A DNA stretch of 64,000 nt from Blastocladiella emersonii ATCC 22665 (Eukaryota; Blastocladiomycota; Blastocladiomycetes; Blastocladiales; Blastocladiaceae). The notes beneath the pieces are model-generated. The model was not told where the DNA came from. It saw only the letters and a list, made by a program, of their open reading frames with translations, and searched no databases. Shown here piece by piece: positions 11,518 to 22,666 of the stretch. The translations under genes were made by a program, and so were the position numbers. The DNA is taken from positions 1,860,001 through 1,924,000 of the forward strand of contig JANHCV010000001.1 of assembly GCA_025594325.1 (NCBI GenBank), read 5' to 3'. Position 1 is the first letter of the stretch; each line of letters starts with the position of its first letter.

Positions 11518-12754
11518 CTACGACACGCCCGCCGTCGACTTGGCCGCCTTGCGCGCGCGGATCTCGCCCTCGAGCGCGTCCAGCTTCGAGTTCCAGTCGA
11601 CGCGCAGTTTCGCGAGCTGCGACTGCACGCGGTCGAGCTCGGCCGGGTCGTCGGGCAGCACCGCGGCCGCCACTGGGAGAGCGTGAGCGTGGATCGCGGA
11701 CCGGCTGCTCGATGGCCGCGACCCCACGGAGCGCGAGCTCGAGGCCATGGCCGCGACCACCTTCTCGCGACTCGCAAACGGGTCCGGGACGGCACCCGCC
11801 GCGTCCGTGGCCGCCGCGGCCGGCGTAGCGGCAAGCGCGAGCGTCGACGTCATGGCCGAGTTGGGCGGGCCCGCGACGTGCGGCGCGGCGGGCGGCGGGC
11901 GCACGTAGACGTGCTTGTGCAGGTGGTAGTGGCGGAACAGCGTCGACAGGAGGTGCGTGTGCACGCGCTTGCCCTGCGCCCGCGACAGCGCCGGCGTGTA
12001 GGTCGGCGGTTGCGGGACCATGGCCGCGAACAGGTGCGAGCGGAAGTGCGCGAGGTCTACGGCGAGGTCGGGGGTCGGGTCGCCTACGGGAGGGGAAAGG
12101 GTTAGTGTGCTGGGGAGATGAGGGGATGAGGGGAGAGAGAACGTACGACGGACGTGGCTGTGGGTCTCGAGCAGGACGAGGACCGCGGCGTGAATCGCGG
12201 GCGCGTCAAAGTCGGCGGCGAAGCACATCCTGGCCGCCGTGGATGTCAGCGAGCGGACCCACGACAGTCTCCATGTACACGTACTCGATGAGTCCGTACG
12301 CGAGCGACGCGACGATCATAGCGCGCTCCGCGCGCTCAACGGCCGCGGCGATCATCGTGTCTGGTACGGCCCCGACGTTGAGCCCAACCTCGGACACGGC
12401 CTGGGCGAGCCCGCTCGTCGACTTGGCCACGGAACCGGCCGGGGCCACCGCGAGCGTGTTCTCGTGCGCATCGCCGCGGCGCGTCGGGCTCAGGAGGCGG
12501 CCGCCCGGTGCAGTTGGTGCCGTCGCTGGTGGCTCAGCGACCTCGGGCGCGGGCGGGAGGGGCGACGCTGACGCGGCGGCAGTGGCGGGCTCGGGGACCT
12601 TGGTCTTGAACCGCAGCCATCGCGCGACGAGGCTAATGCGCTCGTCCCGGCGCGGAATTGAGAAGAGCAGCCGCAGGTTGGCCTCGGTCAAGTTGGCGAC
12701 GACGCGTGCGCGGAGTCGCTTTTCCTTTTCGGTTCGTGATAGCATGGTTTTCAT
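11518..12754 (-). CDS. Uncharacterised protein, three exons
   Basis: Exons 12279-12754, 12147-12229 and 11518-12083 join in frame to 374 residues. The first intron is 49 bp, the shortest supported here. The N-terminal ~50 residues are basic and helical (TEKEKRLRARVVANLTEANLRLLF). A low-complexity Ala/Pro stretch follows, then a conserved-looking middle (VERAERAMIVASLAYGLIEYV, THSHVRR, HFRSHLFAAMV, VHTHLLSTLFRHYHLH), and a C-terminal coiled coil (DRVQSQLAKLRVDWNSKLDALEGEIRARK). I recognise no domain or catalytic motif. The coiled coil suggests a structural or complex-forming role. The gene is divergent from the NSRP1-like gene, 148 bp apart, so the two may share a promoter. The start could be MLSR, three codons later. 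Confidence 0.6.
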
Positions 12755-12902
12755 GTGGGTGCCGTGCGAGCTTCGAACAGGTCGCGTCGCGTCTCGAGGT
12801 CGGCCGTGGACGCGACGCGAAAGCACGTGAGGCGTACGAGACGGGATGAATGATCGGCCGACCCGCCGCTCTCATCACCCCGCCCTCCATGCAACCGTAA
12901 CC

Positions 12903-14119
12903 ATGCAATCGACTCGCGGCAAAGGCAAGCTGTCGATTGGCCTGAACCTGCGCGGGCGCAAGGTGACGTGCGCCTTCACCGAGGACGACGCCGAGCCCGA
13001 GTCGACGACGCCCGCCGTCGCTGCTGCGGCCTCGGCCGTCGTCGCCGCGTCTGCCGCGAGCACGGGGAAACCCGCGGGCGCCGCGCACCTCGCGCTCCGC
13101 GGCGCGCACTCGATGGCGGCCAAGAAGGCCGAGGCTCTGCACAGGGCGGCGGTCGAGGAGGACGCGCACGTCTTCGACTACGACGCCGTGTACGACACGA
13201 TGAAGCAGCGGGAGAACTCCGCCAAGGCCGCCAAAAAGGCCGACAAGGGTGCCCGGTACATGGAGAACCTGATCCGCAGCGCCGAGATCCGCAAGCTCGA
13301 CCACATGCGCGCGCAGAACGCCAAGTACCGCATGGAGAGCGCAGCCGACGCGGACGAGTTTGCCGACAAGGAGGCGTTTGTCACGGGCGCGTACAAGGAG
13401 TCGCTCGCGGAGCTCAAGCGCATGGAGGAGGAGCAGGAGCGCAAGGCTGGTATGTTTGACCGCGAGTCTCGTACGCCAGCCGGACACTCACCACACCTTC
13501 GAGTGTAGCTGACGACGCGGCGCGCAACGGCGGCCAGGCCGGCATGTCGGCCTTCTACCGCACGTACCTCGAGCAGACGGACCAGTCGCGCCGCGCGCTC
13601 GAGCCGCTCGTCCCAACCGCTGAACCCACGCCAGCCGACGGCGCCGCGGCCGAGCCCACGTCCGACGAGGCACTCGTCCTCAAGGCCGCCGAAGACGCCG
13701 GCGCCCGCGTCAACGCGTCGGGCGAGATCGTCGACAAGCGCGAGCTGCTCACCGCCGGCCTGAACGTGAAGCGGTCCAAGCCCGCGCCCGCCGCTGCTGC
13801 ATCATCAACTTCCGCCAACGACGCTGCTGCTGCGCGACTCGCCGCGCTCCGCGCCAACCCTGCAGCCGCCGCGGCCCAGGCCAAGGCGCGCGAGCGCGTC
13901 GTCCGCGAGGTCGAGCTGCAGAAACGCAGCATCGACGAGGAGCGCGAGGCCGACGAGGCCAAGCTGCGCGCTAAGCTCGCCAAACGGAACGACGACACGG
14001 CGGTCTCGGACGCCCGCGCGCGGTATCTCGCGCGGAAGGCGGCTGCTGCCGCGGCAGCGGCGGCGGCGGGGCGGGAGGGCGCACCAGCGAGCGAGAGTCC
14101 AGGAACATCGTCAAAGTAA
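12903..14119 (+). CDS. NSRP1-like nuclear speckle splicing regulator (DUF2040)
   Basis: Exons 12903-13449 and 13509-14119 give 385 residues. The family block lies around residues 85-180: FDYDAVYDTMKQRE, then RYMENLIRSAEIRKLDH, ADEFADKEAFVTGAYK and a coiled coil ending EEEQERKA. This is the CCDC55/NSRP1 signature. The second exon has AFYRTYLEQ and a long charged coiled coil, with Ala-rich tracts. The N-terminal GKGKLSIGLNLRG is also family-like. Expected role is binding splicing factors in the nucleus; that is family knowledge, not shown here. Confidence 0.85.
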
Positions 14120-14176
14120 ATCATCTAATTGTACACGTGGATGTGGATATCAAAACTGTGCAGTGCAACACGCGCA

Positions 14177-16384
14177 TCACCAACCGACAGGCCCAATCTC
14201 GTCAGCGAGCCACGGCTTGTCCGCGAGATCGCGCTCGTCGCTGCCGGCCGGCATCCCAGCGCGCGCGGCGACGAGCCCGGCCCGCGACGCGCCCGCGCCG
14301 TCGGCCGCCGCGTACCCTTCGCGGACGTGGTACAGCGACGGGTGGAGGATCTTGCCGCCATTCCCGCCCGGGGCCACACCGCCAACATCGGACCCCGTCC
14401 CGCCGACATTCGACCCGAGCCCGCTCCCATCGAGCTCGCTGGTCGTCCGCCTCCGCTGCTGCTGCTGTCGCCAGTGCAGCTCCCAGCGGCGCTCCTCGGC
14501 CTCGGTCCACATGGCGCTGCTGCGGTTGGCGCGGTACGCGTCGACGGGGACCGCGGCGGCCTCGGGGCCCGTGACGGGGCCGACGGCGCCTGGGCGACGG
14601 CCGCGCCACAGACCGACCTCCTCGATGGCCGCGGCCAGGTCGTCGAGGTCCCGCTGCGCCTGGTCGCGGCCCGTGTCGGCGATCACGGCAAGCTCGAACG
14701 GCGAGTCGCTGTGCGTGCCCGCGGACCCGATGCTGTAGCCGTGGACGAGGTGAAACGAGCGCTCGAACGTGTTCACGACGGCCGCGTCCGGGTACAGCGG
14801 CGGGCGCTGCTGCTGCTTGGTCGGCGACAGCGGCGAGGAGGACGGGTCCATGAACTTGACCTGCTTGCTCGGCGCCGTGCCGCTGCGGGTGCGCGACGCC
14901 GACGAGAGGAGCGGGAGCGGCGGGCTGTGAAACCGCGACCCGTCGTTGGCGGCGACCGACGAGGACCCGGGCCCGTTCGAGCTCGACCCCGTCGACGGGC
15001 GCACGGGCATCAGGCGGTCCGAGTAGCACGGGATGACGGCAAGGAACCAGTAGATCACGCCGAGGCTGACGAGCTCGCCGGTGCGCAGCACAAGCTGGAA
15101 GCCCAGCCAGTTGTCAGGGTCGCGGATGTTGGCGAGCGACGGGAACGCGACCGAGATGCGCAGACAGATGTTGACGAGCATGAGCGTGCCCGCGACGAGC
15201 GCGATGCGCGTCGCGCGGCGCTGCTTGGCGAGGATCTCGGGCTTGAGCAGGAACTCGAGCATGGCCTGGCCCGAGTCGTCGCGCGGTTTGAGCGTCGGCG
15301 GCGGCGCCGGGTACCGCTGCGCGCCGTTGGGCCCGGGGACGACCCACGGCGGCGACGCGGTCGGGTCCATGGCGGTGGCGGCGGCGGCGCCGATCCGGCG
15401 GGCCTGGCGCGGGAGCCGCGCCTCGTACAGGCGCGCGAGGATGTAGAAGCCGGCGAGCAGGCCGCCGGTGACGCCGACGTAGCACAGCACGTAGATGACG
15501 GCGAGCGAGCGCAGCGTCGTGTGCACGGACGACCCGACGACGAACCAGAGGACATGCAGCAGGTACATGAGCGCGTTGAGCGCGGCCACGGCGACGTGCA
15601 CCCCGCGGTAGATGCGGTGGATCTCGTCGGGCCCGTCGTCCATGCGCAGGCCGAGCGCCGAGTAGGCGACGTGGTGGGCGAGGTACGACAGGCGGAACCA
15701 GAAGAGCAGGAACAGCGAGAACAGAGAGAAGAGCAGCGAGAAGAAGGACATGAACACGAGGCGCGATCCCGGCGGCGGGCTGCTGTTGAGGTAGCCGTAC
15801 GGCGACGCGGCAAACTGCACGCCGCGGCTCAGGGCCATGACCATGAGCACGGCCAGGGCGACGGGCCGCAGGTGCGAGTACAGCGGGTTGCGCTGCAGCA
15901 GGTGCTGGACCAGCTGGTGCGCGGCGAGCACGCCGAGCGCCGTGAAGGGCGCGCCGACGAGGAACCGCTGCGCGAACAGCCAGGCGGGGTCCATGGCGGC
16001 CGTGCCCCATGCCCCGCAGTTGAGCGATGGTCTACACGGATCGACGAGTTAGACGATGGTCGCGGAAGCGCGTAACCCTCGTGGTGGGACGTACGGCGAC
16101 AGCAGCTGGATGCTGTACTCTCTTGGCGGGGTGCAGTCGCACTCGCCCGTGGCGGGATTGCATCGTCCATCAGGCCCGCAGTTGATAGGGCACGTTAGCA
16201 CCGTGTCCGCGTCACGGCCGTCAGCTTCGGACGACTGGGCCGAGGCAAGGCCACGTGCGCTCGTCACGAACGACAGGATGGCCAGGGCGATACATAAGAG
16301 TAGTAGCGCTTGCTGTCGCCACGGTCCCGCGCGGCGTGTCGGACGTCGTGGTGGGTCGCGCTGCAGCCCAGGTTGCTGATTCAT
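14177..16384 (-). CDS. EGF-like / seven-transmembrane protein, copy A
   Basis: Exons 16095-16384 and 14177-16031 give 714 residues. A basic leader and signal anchor (residues ~24-42, QQALLLLCIALAILSF) precede a small cysteine module (CPINCGPDGRCNPATGECDC, EGF-like). Seven hydrophobic helices follow, with a long loop between helices 5 and 6. Helix cores include APFTALGVLAAHQL, LAVLMVMALSRGV, SLLFSLFSLFLLFW, LMYLLHVLWFVVG, VLCYVGVTGGLLAGFYIL, LVAGTLMLVNICL and LVSLGVIYWFLAVI. About 240 residues of Ser/Gly/Asp-rich cytosolic tail remain. The layout is GPCR-like but no class motif is seen; a TOM1/THH1-type protein is an alternative. A paralogue lies at 55487-57553. Confidence 0.75.
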
Positions 16385-17586
16385 GGCGGGGTATGTCTAT
16401 GGTCTGTCTGCGTCGGACAGGAGGGCGAGGAGGAGGAGCGCAGCAACGGGCATCTGGGGACGGCGGCGACGCGTCGGCGGTTGCCAGCCGCAGATCACGG
16501 ACGGCGAAAGGTCCGGGCCGGGCCGGGTCGGGGGTCGTGCCGTCACACAGCGGAGCGGACACAAGAACAAGGGGGCAAAGGGCAGGGTCGGGTCGGCGTA
16601 GAGGTCCGGTCCGCGGTTGCCGAGCCGTTTTAGGCGCACGTGAAGGGGAGCGGCAGCGGTAATCGGGGCGGCCCGGTGTCAGATCAGCGTGTTTTTCGCG
16701 GTTTCGCGGCCACGGTTAATGAATGAATGGCGCCTTCCCCGCACTCGGTGGATGAGCAGCGGAAGCGGCGGTGACGTCGAGGATCAGGTCGTGCCCGAGT
16801 CGGGTGGGTTGTTGCGGCGAGTGATGGGCGAGGATCGGCGAGAGAGGACCTCGGCGTGACGGAGACTCCCACGACTCCGTGGCCGACGACTCACAAGCGA
16901 GCGGCCGACAAGCGATGGCAGCGACGTGAGTGGCCACGGAGAAGTGGCGCAGGGCCGCGTGGGCCACGCTTGGTCGGGTCGATGGACGAGGCAGGCGAAA
17001 CGTGCTGTGATCGGTGTGGCGCAGCCTTCCAAAAGCGCGACTTGCGCTCAGCGCGTGTGCAAGCGCGGGTGCGAGACACCACGCGACGCCGACGCGCGGT
17101 GAAAAAGCGGACGTAACAAGAAGGCCTGACGCCGACCGCATCACGCTGGGTCGCTTGGCAGCGAACATGCACGCGCGGTCCTCAGCGGTCGGCGAATCCG
17201 CGGCCGCGGTGGCGGCGGCTTAGCGAGATTACGACGCTGGCTGAGGGGCCCCGGACCGCTCCTTCAAGCCGACGCGCCGCTCCGACGTGCTTGTTCCTCG
17301 ACGTCGTCTGCTTCTCTGACGGAAGCTCCACTCGGTGTTTCCGCCCTCCTCTCTCGCCGCCGCTGCGCTCAACTCGACTCCCCCTCAAAACCGCCCGCTT
17401 CCCCGCCCTCCCTCTCCTCCCGTCCTGCATTCCCGATCTCTCAGCGTAGACCGCTAGAACTTGTGTGATAGCAGGACTAGACACTCGCCCACCAACCAAC
17501 CGCTCGCTCGACCAAGTTACCCCCGCGCACCACGCACTACTACCACCACCACGCACTCTCCCCTCCCCTCGCACAACCGACCGACC
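16385..17586 (+). other. Divergent intergenic region, no supported gene
   Basis: About 1.2 kb between the 7TM gene (minus) and the LPMO gene (plus). Open frames here on both strands have no family resemblance, no splice-linked partners and look like GC-rich chance frames. The last ~200 bp before the LPMO start is C/T-rich with CCACCAACCAACCG-like runs, typical of a leader. It must hold both promoters, but I saw no convincing TATA box. Confidence 0.5.
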
Positions 17587-18631
17587 ATGCACTCCGCGTC
17601 CATTGTCGTCCTCCTCGCGCTGGTCGCGCTCGCTCACGGGCACATGATGATGAGCGATCCCGCGCCGTGGCGCTCAAAGTTCAGTCCCGGCCCGAACAAC
17701 GACATCGACTTCTCGTACACGTCGCCGCTCGGCACCTTCCCGTGCAAGGGCTACGCCCCCCAGGCGTCCGTCAAGACGGTCAAGGCCGGCTCGTCGCTGC
17801 CCGTCACGATCCAGGGCGGCGCGCCCCACGGCGGCGGCCACTGCCAGTTCGCCCTCTCGTACGACAACCAGAAGACGTGGGTCGTCCTCGACACCATCAT
17901 CCGCGACTGCATGCGCACCGGCGCTGGACCCTTCACCTTCAACGTGCCCATCCCCGCGAGCGTGCCCGGCGGGAATGCCGCTTTCGCCTTTGCCTGGATC
18001 AACGCCCAAGGTACGCTCATTTCGTATAGAACTCGCCCGGGACGACGCTCACGATTGATTTCCAACAGGTAACCGCGAGTACTACATGAACTGCGCGACC
18101 GTGACCGTGCAGGGCGACGCCGGCGCGGCCCTGACCGGCCCCGAGCTCCTCGTCGCCAACCTGCCGGGCTTCGTCACCATTCCCGAGTTTGGCGGCAACA
18201 ACCCCGACCGCCGCGAACTCTTTGACCAGCGCAAGATCATCACGGTCCGTGGCAACGGCAGCGTCGCGCCCGGCGGTCCTGCTCCGCCTGCTGCCCCCAA
18301 GCCCAAGCCGCCGACGCCCGCTCCTGCGCCCGCGCCACCCGCGCCTGCGCCACCTGCCAACCCGGCCCCGCAGCCTAAGCCTCAGCCACCCGCTAAGCCC
18401 GCGCCCGTCCCTGCTCCTGCCCCGGCGCCCGTCACCCCGCCGCCCACGACGCGTCCGCCCGGCGGCCGCGACCAGAAGGAGGAGTGCACCGACGGCCAGT
18501 TCCGGTGCACCGAGAACGCGACCAAGATCGGCCAGTGCATGTTCGGCAAGTGGATCGACACGCCGGTCGCCCCCGGCACCGCGTGCAAGCTCGGGCCCAA
18601 CAACCTCGCGTTCCTCGGGTTCCCCGAGTAA
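17587..18631 (+). CDS. Secreted lytic polysaccharide monooxygenase, AA11-like, with CBM19-like tail
   Basis: Copper enzyme that oxidatively cleaves polysaccharide, chitin in the AA11 family. Exons 17587-18010 and 18069-18631 give 328 residues. The signal peptide ends ALAHG, and the mature protein would begin with His (HMMMSDPAPW), the N-terminal copper ligand that LPMOs need. The second ligand is probably in GGGHCQFALSYDNQ. The block WINAQGNREYYMNCA is AA11-like, and cysteines occur in disulfide-like positions. A ~70-residue Pro/Ala/Lys linker leads to a C-terminal cysteine module (CTDGQFRC, GQCMFGKW, GTACK) with the CBM19 chitin-binding pattern. Role in chitin remodelling or feeding is inferred. 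Confidence 0.88.
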
Positions 18632-18975
18632 ACTACTCGTGTGTCGCTCGCCGAGGGCTGCGAGGAAGTGGGCATCGCGCTGGCCGCGGACCCGCTTCAC
18701 TCGTTCGTTCCTTGCTCACTTGTTGCATTACCATTCATCCTCATCATTGCATCTATCTCATTCCACTCCATTCATCGTGTCCTAGAACCGGCAATCAATC
18801 AATTCGAAACTCGTTATTTGGTTCAATCTCTCCATCTCGTCCTCGCGAGCGCGCTGGCCATAGTCGCGACCTGCTCTGATCTCGGCCGTGATCCTCTCAG
18901 ACTCTCAGCGACCATCAAGTAGTTGTATCAAGAGTGTCCTATTCGAGCTAAAAACTATACACGTCGTCACACAGT
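18632..18975 (+). other. Convergent intergenic region
   Basis: 344 bp between the ends of the LPMO gene (plus) and UTP14 (minus). It is AT-richer than its surroundings (CATTCATCCTCATCATTGC-like) and probably holds both 3' UTRs. No gene or RNA is recognised. Confidence 0.5.
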
Positions 18976-21900
18976 CTACGCCTTGGCGGGAGCAGCAGCG
19001 GCGGCCGGCTTCGACTTGGCCTTCTTGGCGGCCGCTTTCCGGTCCTCCTTCTCCTTGGCCTTGATCGCGGCCTTCTTGTCGGCCCACGCCTCGGCCTCGG
19101 CCTTGACGAACTTGAGCGGCTTGATGACGACACCGGCGGCCTTGGTGACCTTGGGCGCCGTGAGCGACGACAGCGTGTCGCCCGTCACCCACTCCTTGCC
19201 GATGGTCTGGCGCATGGCGGCCTGGTACTGCTCCATGGTCTGGTACGGGTGCGGCACCGTCTTGGCCATGTACTTGAGCATCTTCTTCTGCCGCTTCTCC
19301 GAGATGATGACGTGCGCCATGCCCGCGTCCTTGCGCTTGTCCTTGTCGACGCCAGCCACCTTCTTGACCACCTTGTTCTTCTTGGGCGCGATCCGCTCGC
19401 CGCCCCACGAGCCCTAGACGCGCGAGCGAACGAGAGCGAGCGTCAGTGACCTCGCCGCACGCCGCGCACACACGCAGCGAGAGAGCGTACCCATCCCGGC
19501 ATCGTGAGATCAATCTCCTTGGCGGCCTCGTCGTTGACGAGCGCCTCCTTCTCCTCCTGGAACTCGCGGACCACGTCGTCGCCGGCGAACGCGAGGCTGA
19601 CGAGCTCCGTCTGCTTGAACGCGACGCGGCGCCCGCCGCGCGCGTTGCCGCCGTCCACGTCGTTGTCGTCGCCCGAGTCGTTGCCGGCGCCGTCGACCAT
19701 CTCGATCATGGCCGAGGGCGCGTCCATGTTGAGCACGGGCTCGGCCTTGCCGGCGGACCCGGCGGCGCGTGCCTCGGCCGTCGCCAGCTGCTTGAGCTGC
19801 TTGCGCTGCAGCTTGCCGAGCTTGGTGTTGTGCGCGGACCGGTCGACCGCGTCCTCGGTGGCGCCCCACGGGTTCGCCGCGCCGTCGTCGGCGGTGGCGG
19901 CCGCGGCCGACATCTCAAAGTCGATGTCGAACGGCGACGCGGTGGCGGCGGCAGCAGCGGGTGCCGCGGGCTTGCCGCCGAGCTTGGCCGGCTTGCCGAC
20001 GATGCGGCGGCCCGACGCCTGCGCGGCCTCGGCCTCCATGGCGTCAAAGTCGTCGCCGCCCTCGCGCAACCGCGCGGCGCGCGCGTCGTCGGCGCGCTGC
20101 ATGAACTTCATGGCGAACAGGCCCTTCTTGGGCTTGTCGTCCTCGTCGTCGCCGTCCTCGTCCATGGCGGCGTGGTGGCCCTCGCCGTCGCTGCCTGCGC
20201 CAGCACCCTCGTCGTCGGACGCGCCGGTGCCGTGGATGCGGCGCTGGAGGTCCTCGGCCTCCTTGATCTTCTCGAGGATCTCCTCGCGGGAGACGGGGTT
20301 GCCGTCGGCGTCGGTGCCGCCGATGCGGGCGAGCATCTGGTTCCACTTGGTCTTGTTGCGTCCCTTCTGGGTCATGCGGGCCTTGACGCGCTGGAGCTCG
20401 AGCTGGATGAGGCGCTCGCGGGCGGCGTCCGGGTCGTTGGCGAGCATCAGCTCCATGTCCTTTTCCTCCTGGCGCAGGCGCTCCTTCTTGAGCACCTTGC
20501 GGAACGACTTGGACTTGATCTTGGCGTGGCGCTTGGCCTTGATCTCCTGGCGGAACGCGAGCTCGCGCATCCACCGCAGCTCCTTTTGCCGCCGCTCCAC
20601 CTCGGCCGCGTCGAGCGCGTTGTCGGGGAGCTCGGCGGGCGCCTCGTTCTCGTTGTACGTGGACTGCCCGACGACCTCGTCGATGGCCATGTCGAGCGCC
20701 GACTCGGGCTTGAAGTCGGCGACGAGCGCGGACGTGGTGGTGGACGCGCGCTCGTCGAGCAGCGGGAAGTCGATGGTGGTCGCGTTGCGGTTGCGGTCGA
20801 CGATGTGGCCCCACTTGTCGACGTCCTGCGCGGCCGAGTCGAAGGCGGCGCGGCGCTCGACGCGCGCCTGCTCGCGCGCGGGCAGCGGCGCGGCCTCGCG
20901 CTTGGACTCGTCGTTGTCCTTGCCGAGACCCTCGGCCTGGCGCTTGACCTTACCGAACTCCTTCTCCTCGGCCAGGGCGCCGACGAGCGTGTTGAGATCG
21001 AGCCGGCCCGACGCCGACCGGTACGGCAGGCTGAACTCGCCCTCCTCGTACGCCTCGGTGCGCTGCTCGGCGACGCGCCGCTTCTTGCGCGCCGGGTCCG
21101 ACGTCGCCGCGTCCTTGCCCGCGAACAGCTTCGAGATCATGTCGCCGAGATCGGCGGGCTCGGCGTCGTCGTCGCTGTCGCTGTCCTCGTCCATGCGGTC
21201 CTCGTCGTCGTCGGACGGGAGCTCCTCGGGGCGGATGAAGGACGAGGACGAGGACGAGGAGGAGGATGACGCGGCGGCGGCCTTGGCCTTCTTGGCCGCT
21301 GGTGGCGCGGCACTGCTGCTGCTGCCGCCGAGCATCTCGGACAGGTCGACAAAGTCCTCGGTGTCGGTCGCGTCCGAGTCGGACTCGGCGCCGGAATCCG
21401 AGTTGTCGCCGACGGACAGGCCGTCCGACTCGGCGCCCGCGTCCGACGCGTCGTCGTCGTCCGAGTCCTTGGCGGACCGCTTGCGCTTGCGGGTGGGCTG
21501 GTTGGGCTACGGGAAAGCATGCGTCAACAACCCGTCCCGATCGGCCGACGCAGGGAACGCGAAACGTACGCCGCCGTAGAAGGTGAAGCCGGCAAACCGC
21601 TCCTCGTCCTCGTCGTCAAACGCCTCGTCCTCGTCAATCTCCTCGTCGTCGGACGACGCGACCGTGTCCATCGAGTACTTGGCGACGCCCGCCTCGCGCG
21701 CGTCCTCGGCGTGGCGCCGGTCGTGGCGGTCGGCCTCGGCCTCGCCGTCGTCGTCCGCGTACACGTTCAGCATGCTGGCGGCCAGGCCGGCGGCGGTGCG
21801 GGGCAGGCTGCCGCCGCGCTTGCCGCCCTTGCCACCGCGCGAAGCGGACGCGTCGGCGTCGGCCTTGTCGCCGAGCGCGAGCGCCGCGTGCACAATGTCC

Positions 21901-22076
21901 GTGTTGGGCCCGGCGCGCTTGCCGCCGCAGCCGCCACCGCTGCCACCACCGCGGCCGCCACGGAAACCACCGCGCGAGCCGCCGCGCGAGCTGCCACCGC
22001 GCGAGCCGCCGCGAGAGAAACCGCCACGCGAGCCGCCGCCGCGGGACGATCCGCCGCGGTTCTGGAAGGGACCCAT
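18976..22076 (-). CDS. UTP14: U3 snoRNP protein Utp14 with N-terminal RGG repeat
   Basis: Nucleolar SSU-processome factor that activates the helicase Dhr1 in 18S rRNA maturation. Exons 21570-22076, 19491-21506 and 18976-19413 give 986 residues. Family marks are KWGHIVDRNRNATTIDFPL-type text, the basic coiled region RHAKIKSKSFRKVLKKER, KGRNKTKWNQMLAR, and the C-terminal signature MPGWGSWGGERIAPKKNK, which spans the second exon junction. The C-terminal domain continues with AHVIISEKRQKKM and VPHPYQTMEQY. Acidic clusters (DDEEIDEDEAFDDEDEE) are typical. Unusual is the first ~45 residues, a dense SRGG/FRGG repeat (GAR-type) not usual for Utp14. Confidence 0.93.
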
Positions 22077-22666
22077 GGGTTGATGCGTAGAGTGGGTTGA
22101 GAGGGCGTGAGTCGTAGGCTCCGCGCTCTTCGTGATGACCTTCGTCGTCGTCAACGCGGGACGCGGTTCGAGGTCGCGAGAGGCGAGGAGCGCGAGCGCG
22201 GCGGCGGCCGCGCCTCAACGTCACATGACGCGGCGTGAGCCGGTGCTAGGGGGCCGCCGATGTGCCTCCAAGCGGCCAGAAGCACCCCGATTGCGCGGGA
22301 ACGACTGTTCGGGCGGAACAGCGTCCATCGGTGGGATGTGGCCGTGGAATCGAGCGTGGAGTGGAGGCAAGGCGAAGGCGAAGGCAATCGACGGCGGCGA
22401 CCAGCGTGGCGTGGCGCGGCACTGCCCGAACACTCTCGGCCGTTCGCGTGCCTTCCTCACGCGTCACCGACCACCGAGCGCAAACGCGACAGACACGCGT
22501 TGGCCACGCTCCCGTGCCGGCCCTGCCGTATAAGAGGCCCGCTCTCCCCCGGCCTCGACTGCTGCACTCCGCTGAACGCATCAACAACCCGCCAACCCCC
22601 TGCAACGTAACTGAACGCATCGAGACCCTAACACACCATCATCATCACACCGCCATCACCACCAAC
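22077..22666 (+). promoter_or_regulatory. HSP104 / UTP14 divergent promoter region
   Basis: 590 bp between UTP14 (minus) and HSP104 (plus). A TATA-like TATAAG is at 22529-22534, 133 bp before the HSP104 ATG. GAA and TTC triplets occur near 22304-22321 (GAACGACTGTTCGGGCGGAAC), but the spacing does not match a canonical heat-shock element, so I call this weak. The leader just before the start is CATCATCATCACACC-rich. Confidence 0.4.

Noticed and set aside
14129-16075. 648-codon plus-strand frame opposite 7TM copy A
   Set aside because: Antisense shadow with Arg/Ala/His-rich text and no domain; the minus strand encodes a multi-helix protein with a correct intron.
22304-22321. Heat-shock element upstream of HSP104
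   Set aside because: GAA/TTC triplets are present but spaced 5-6 bp rather than the canonical 2 bp, so it stays only as a weak remark.
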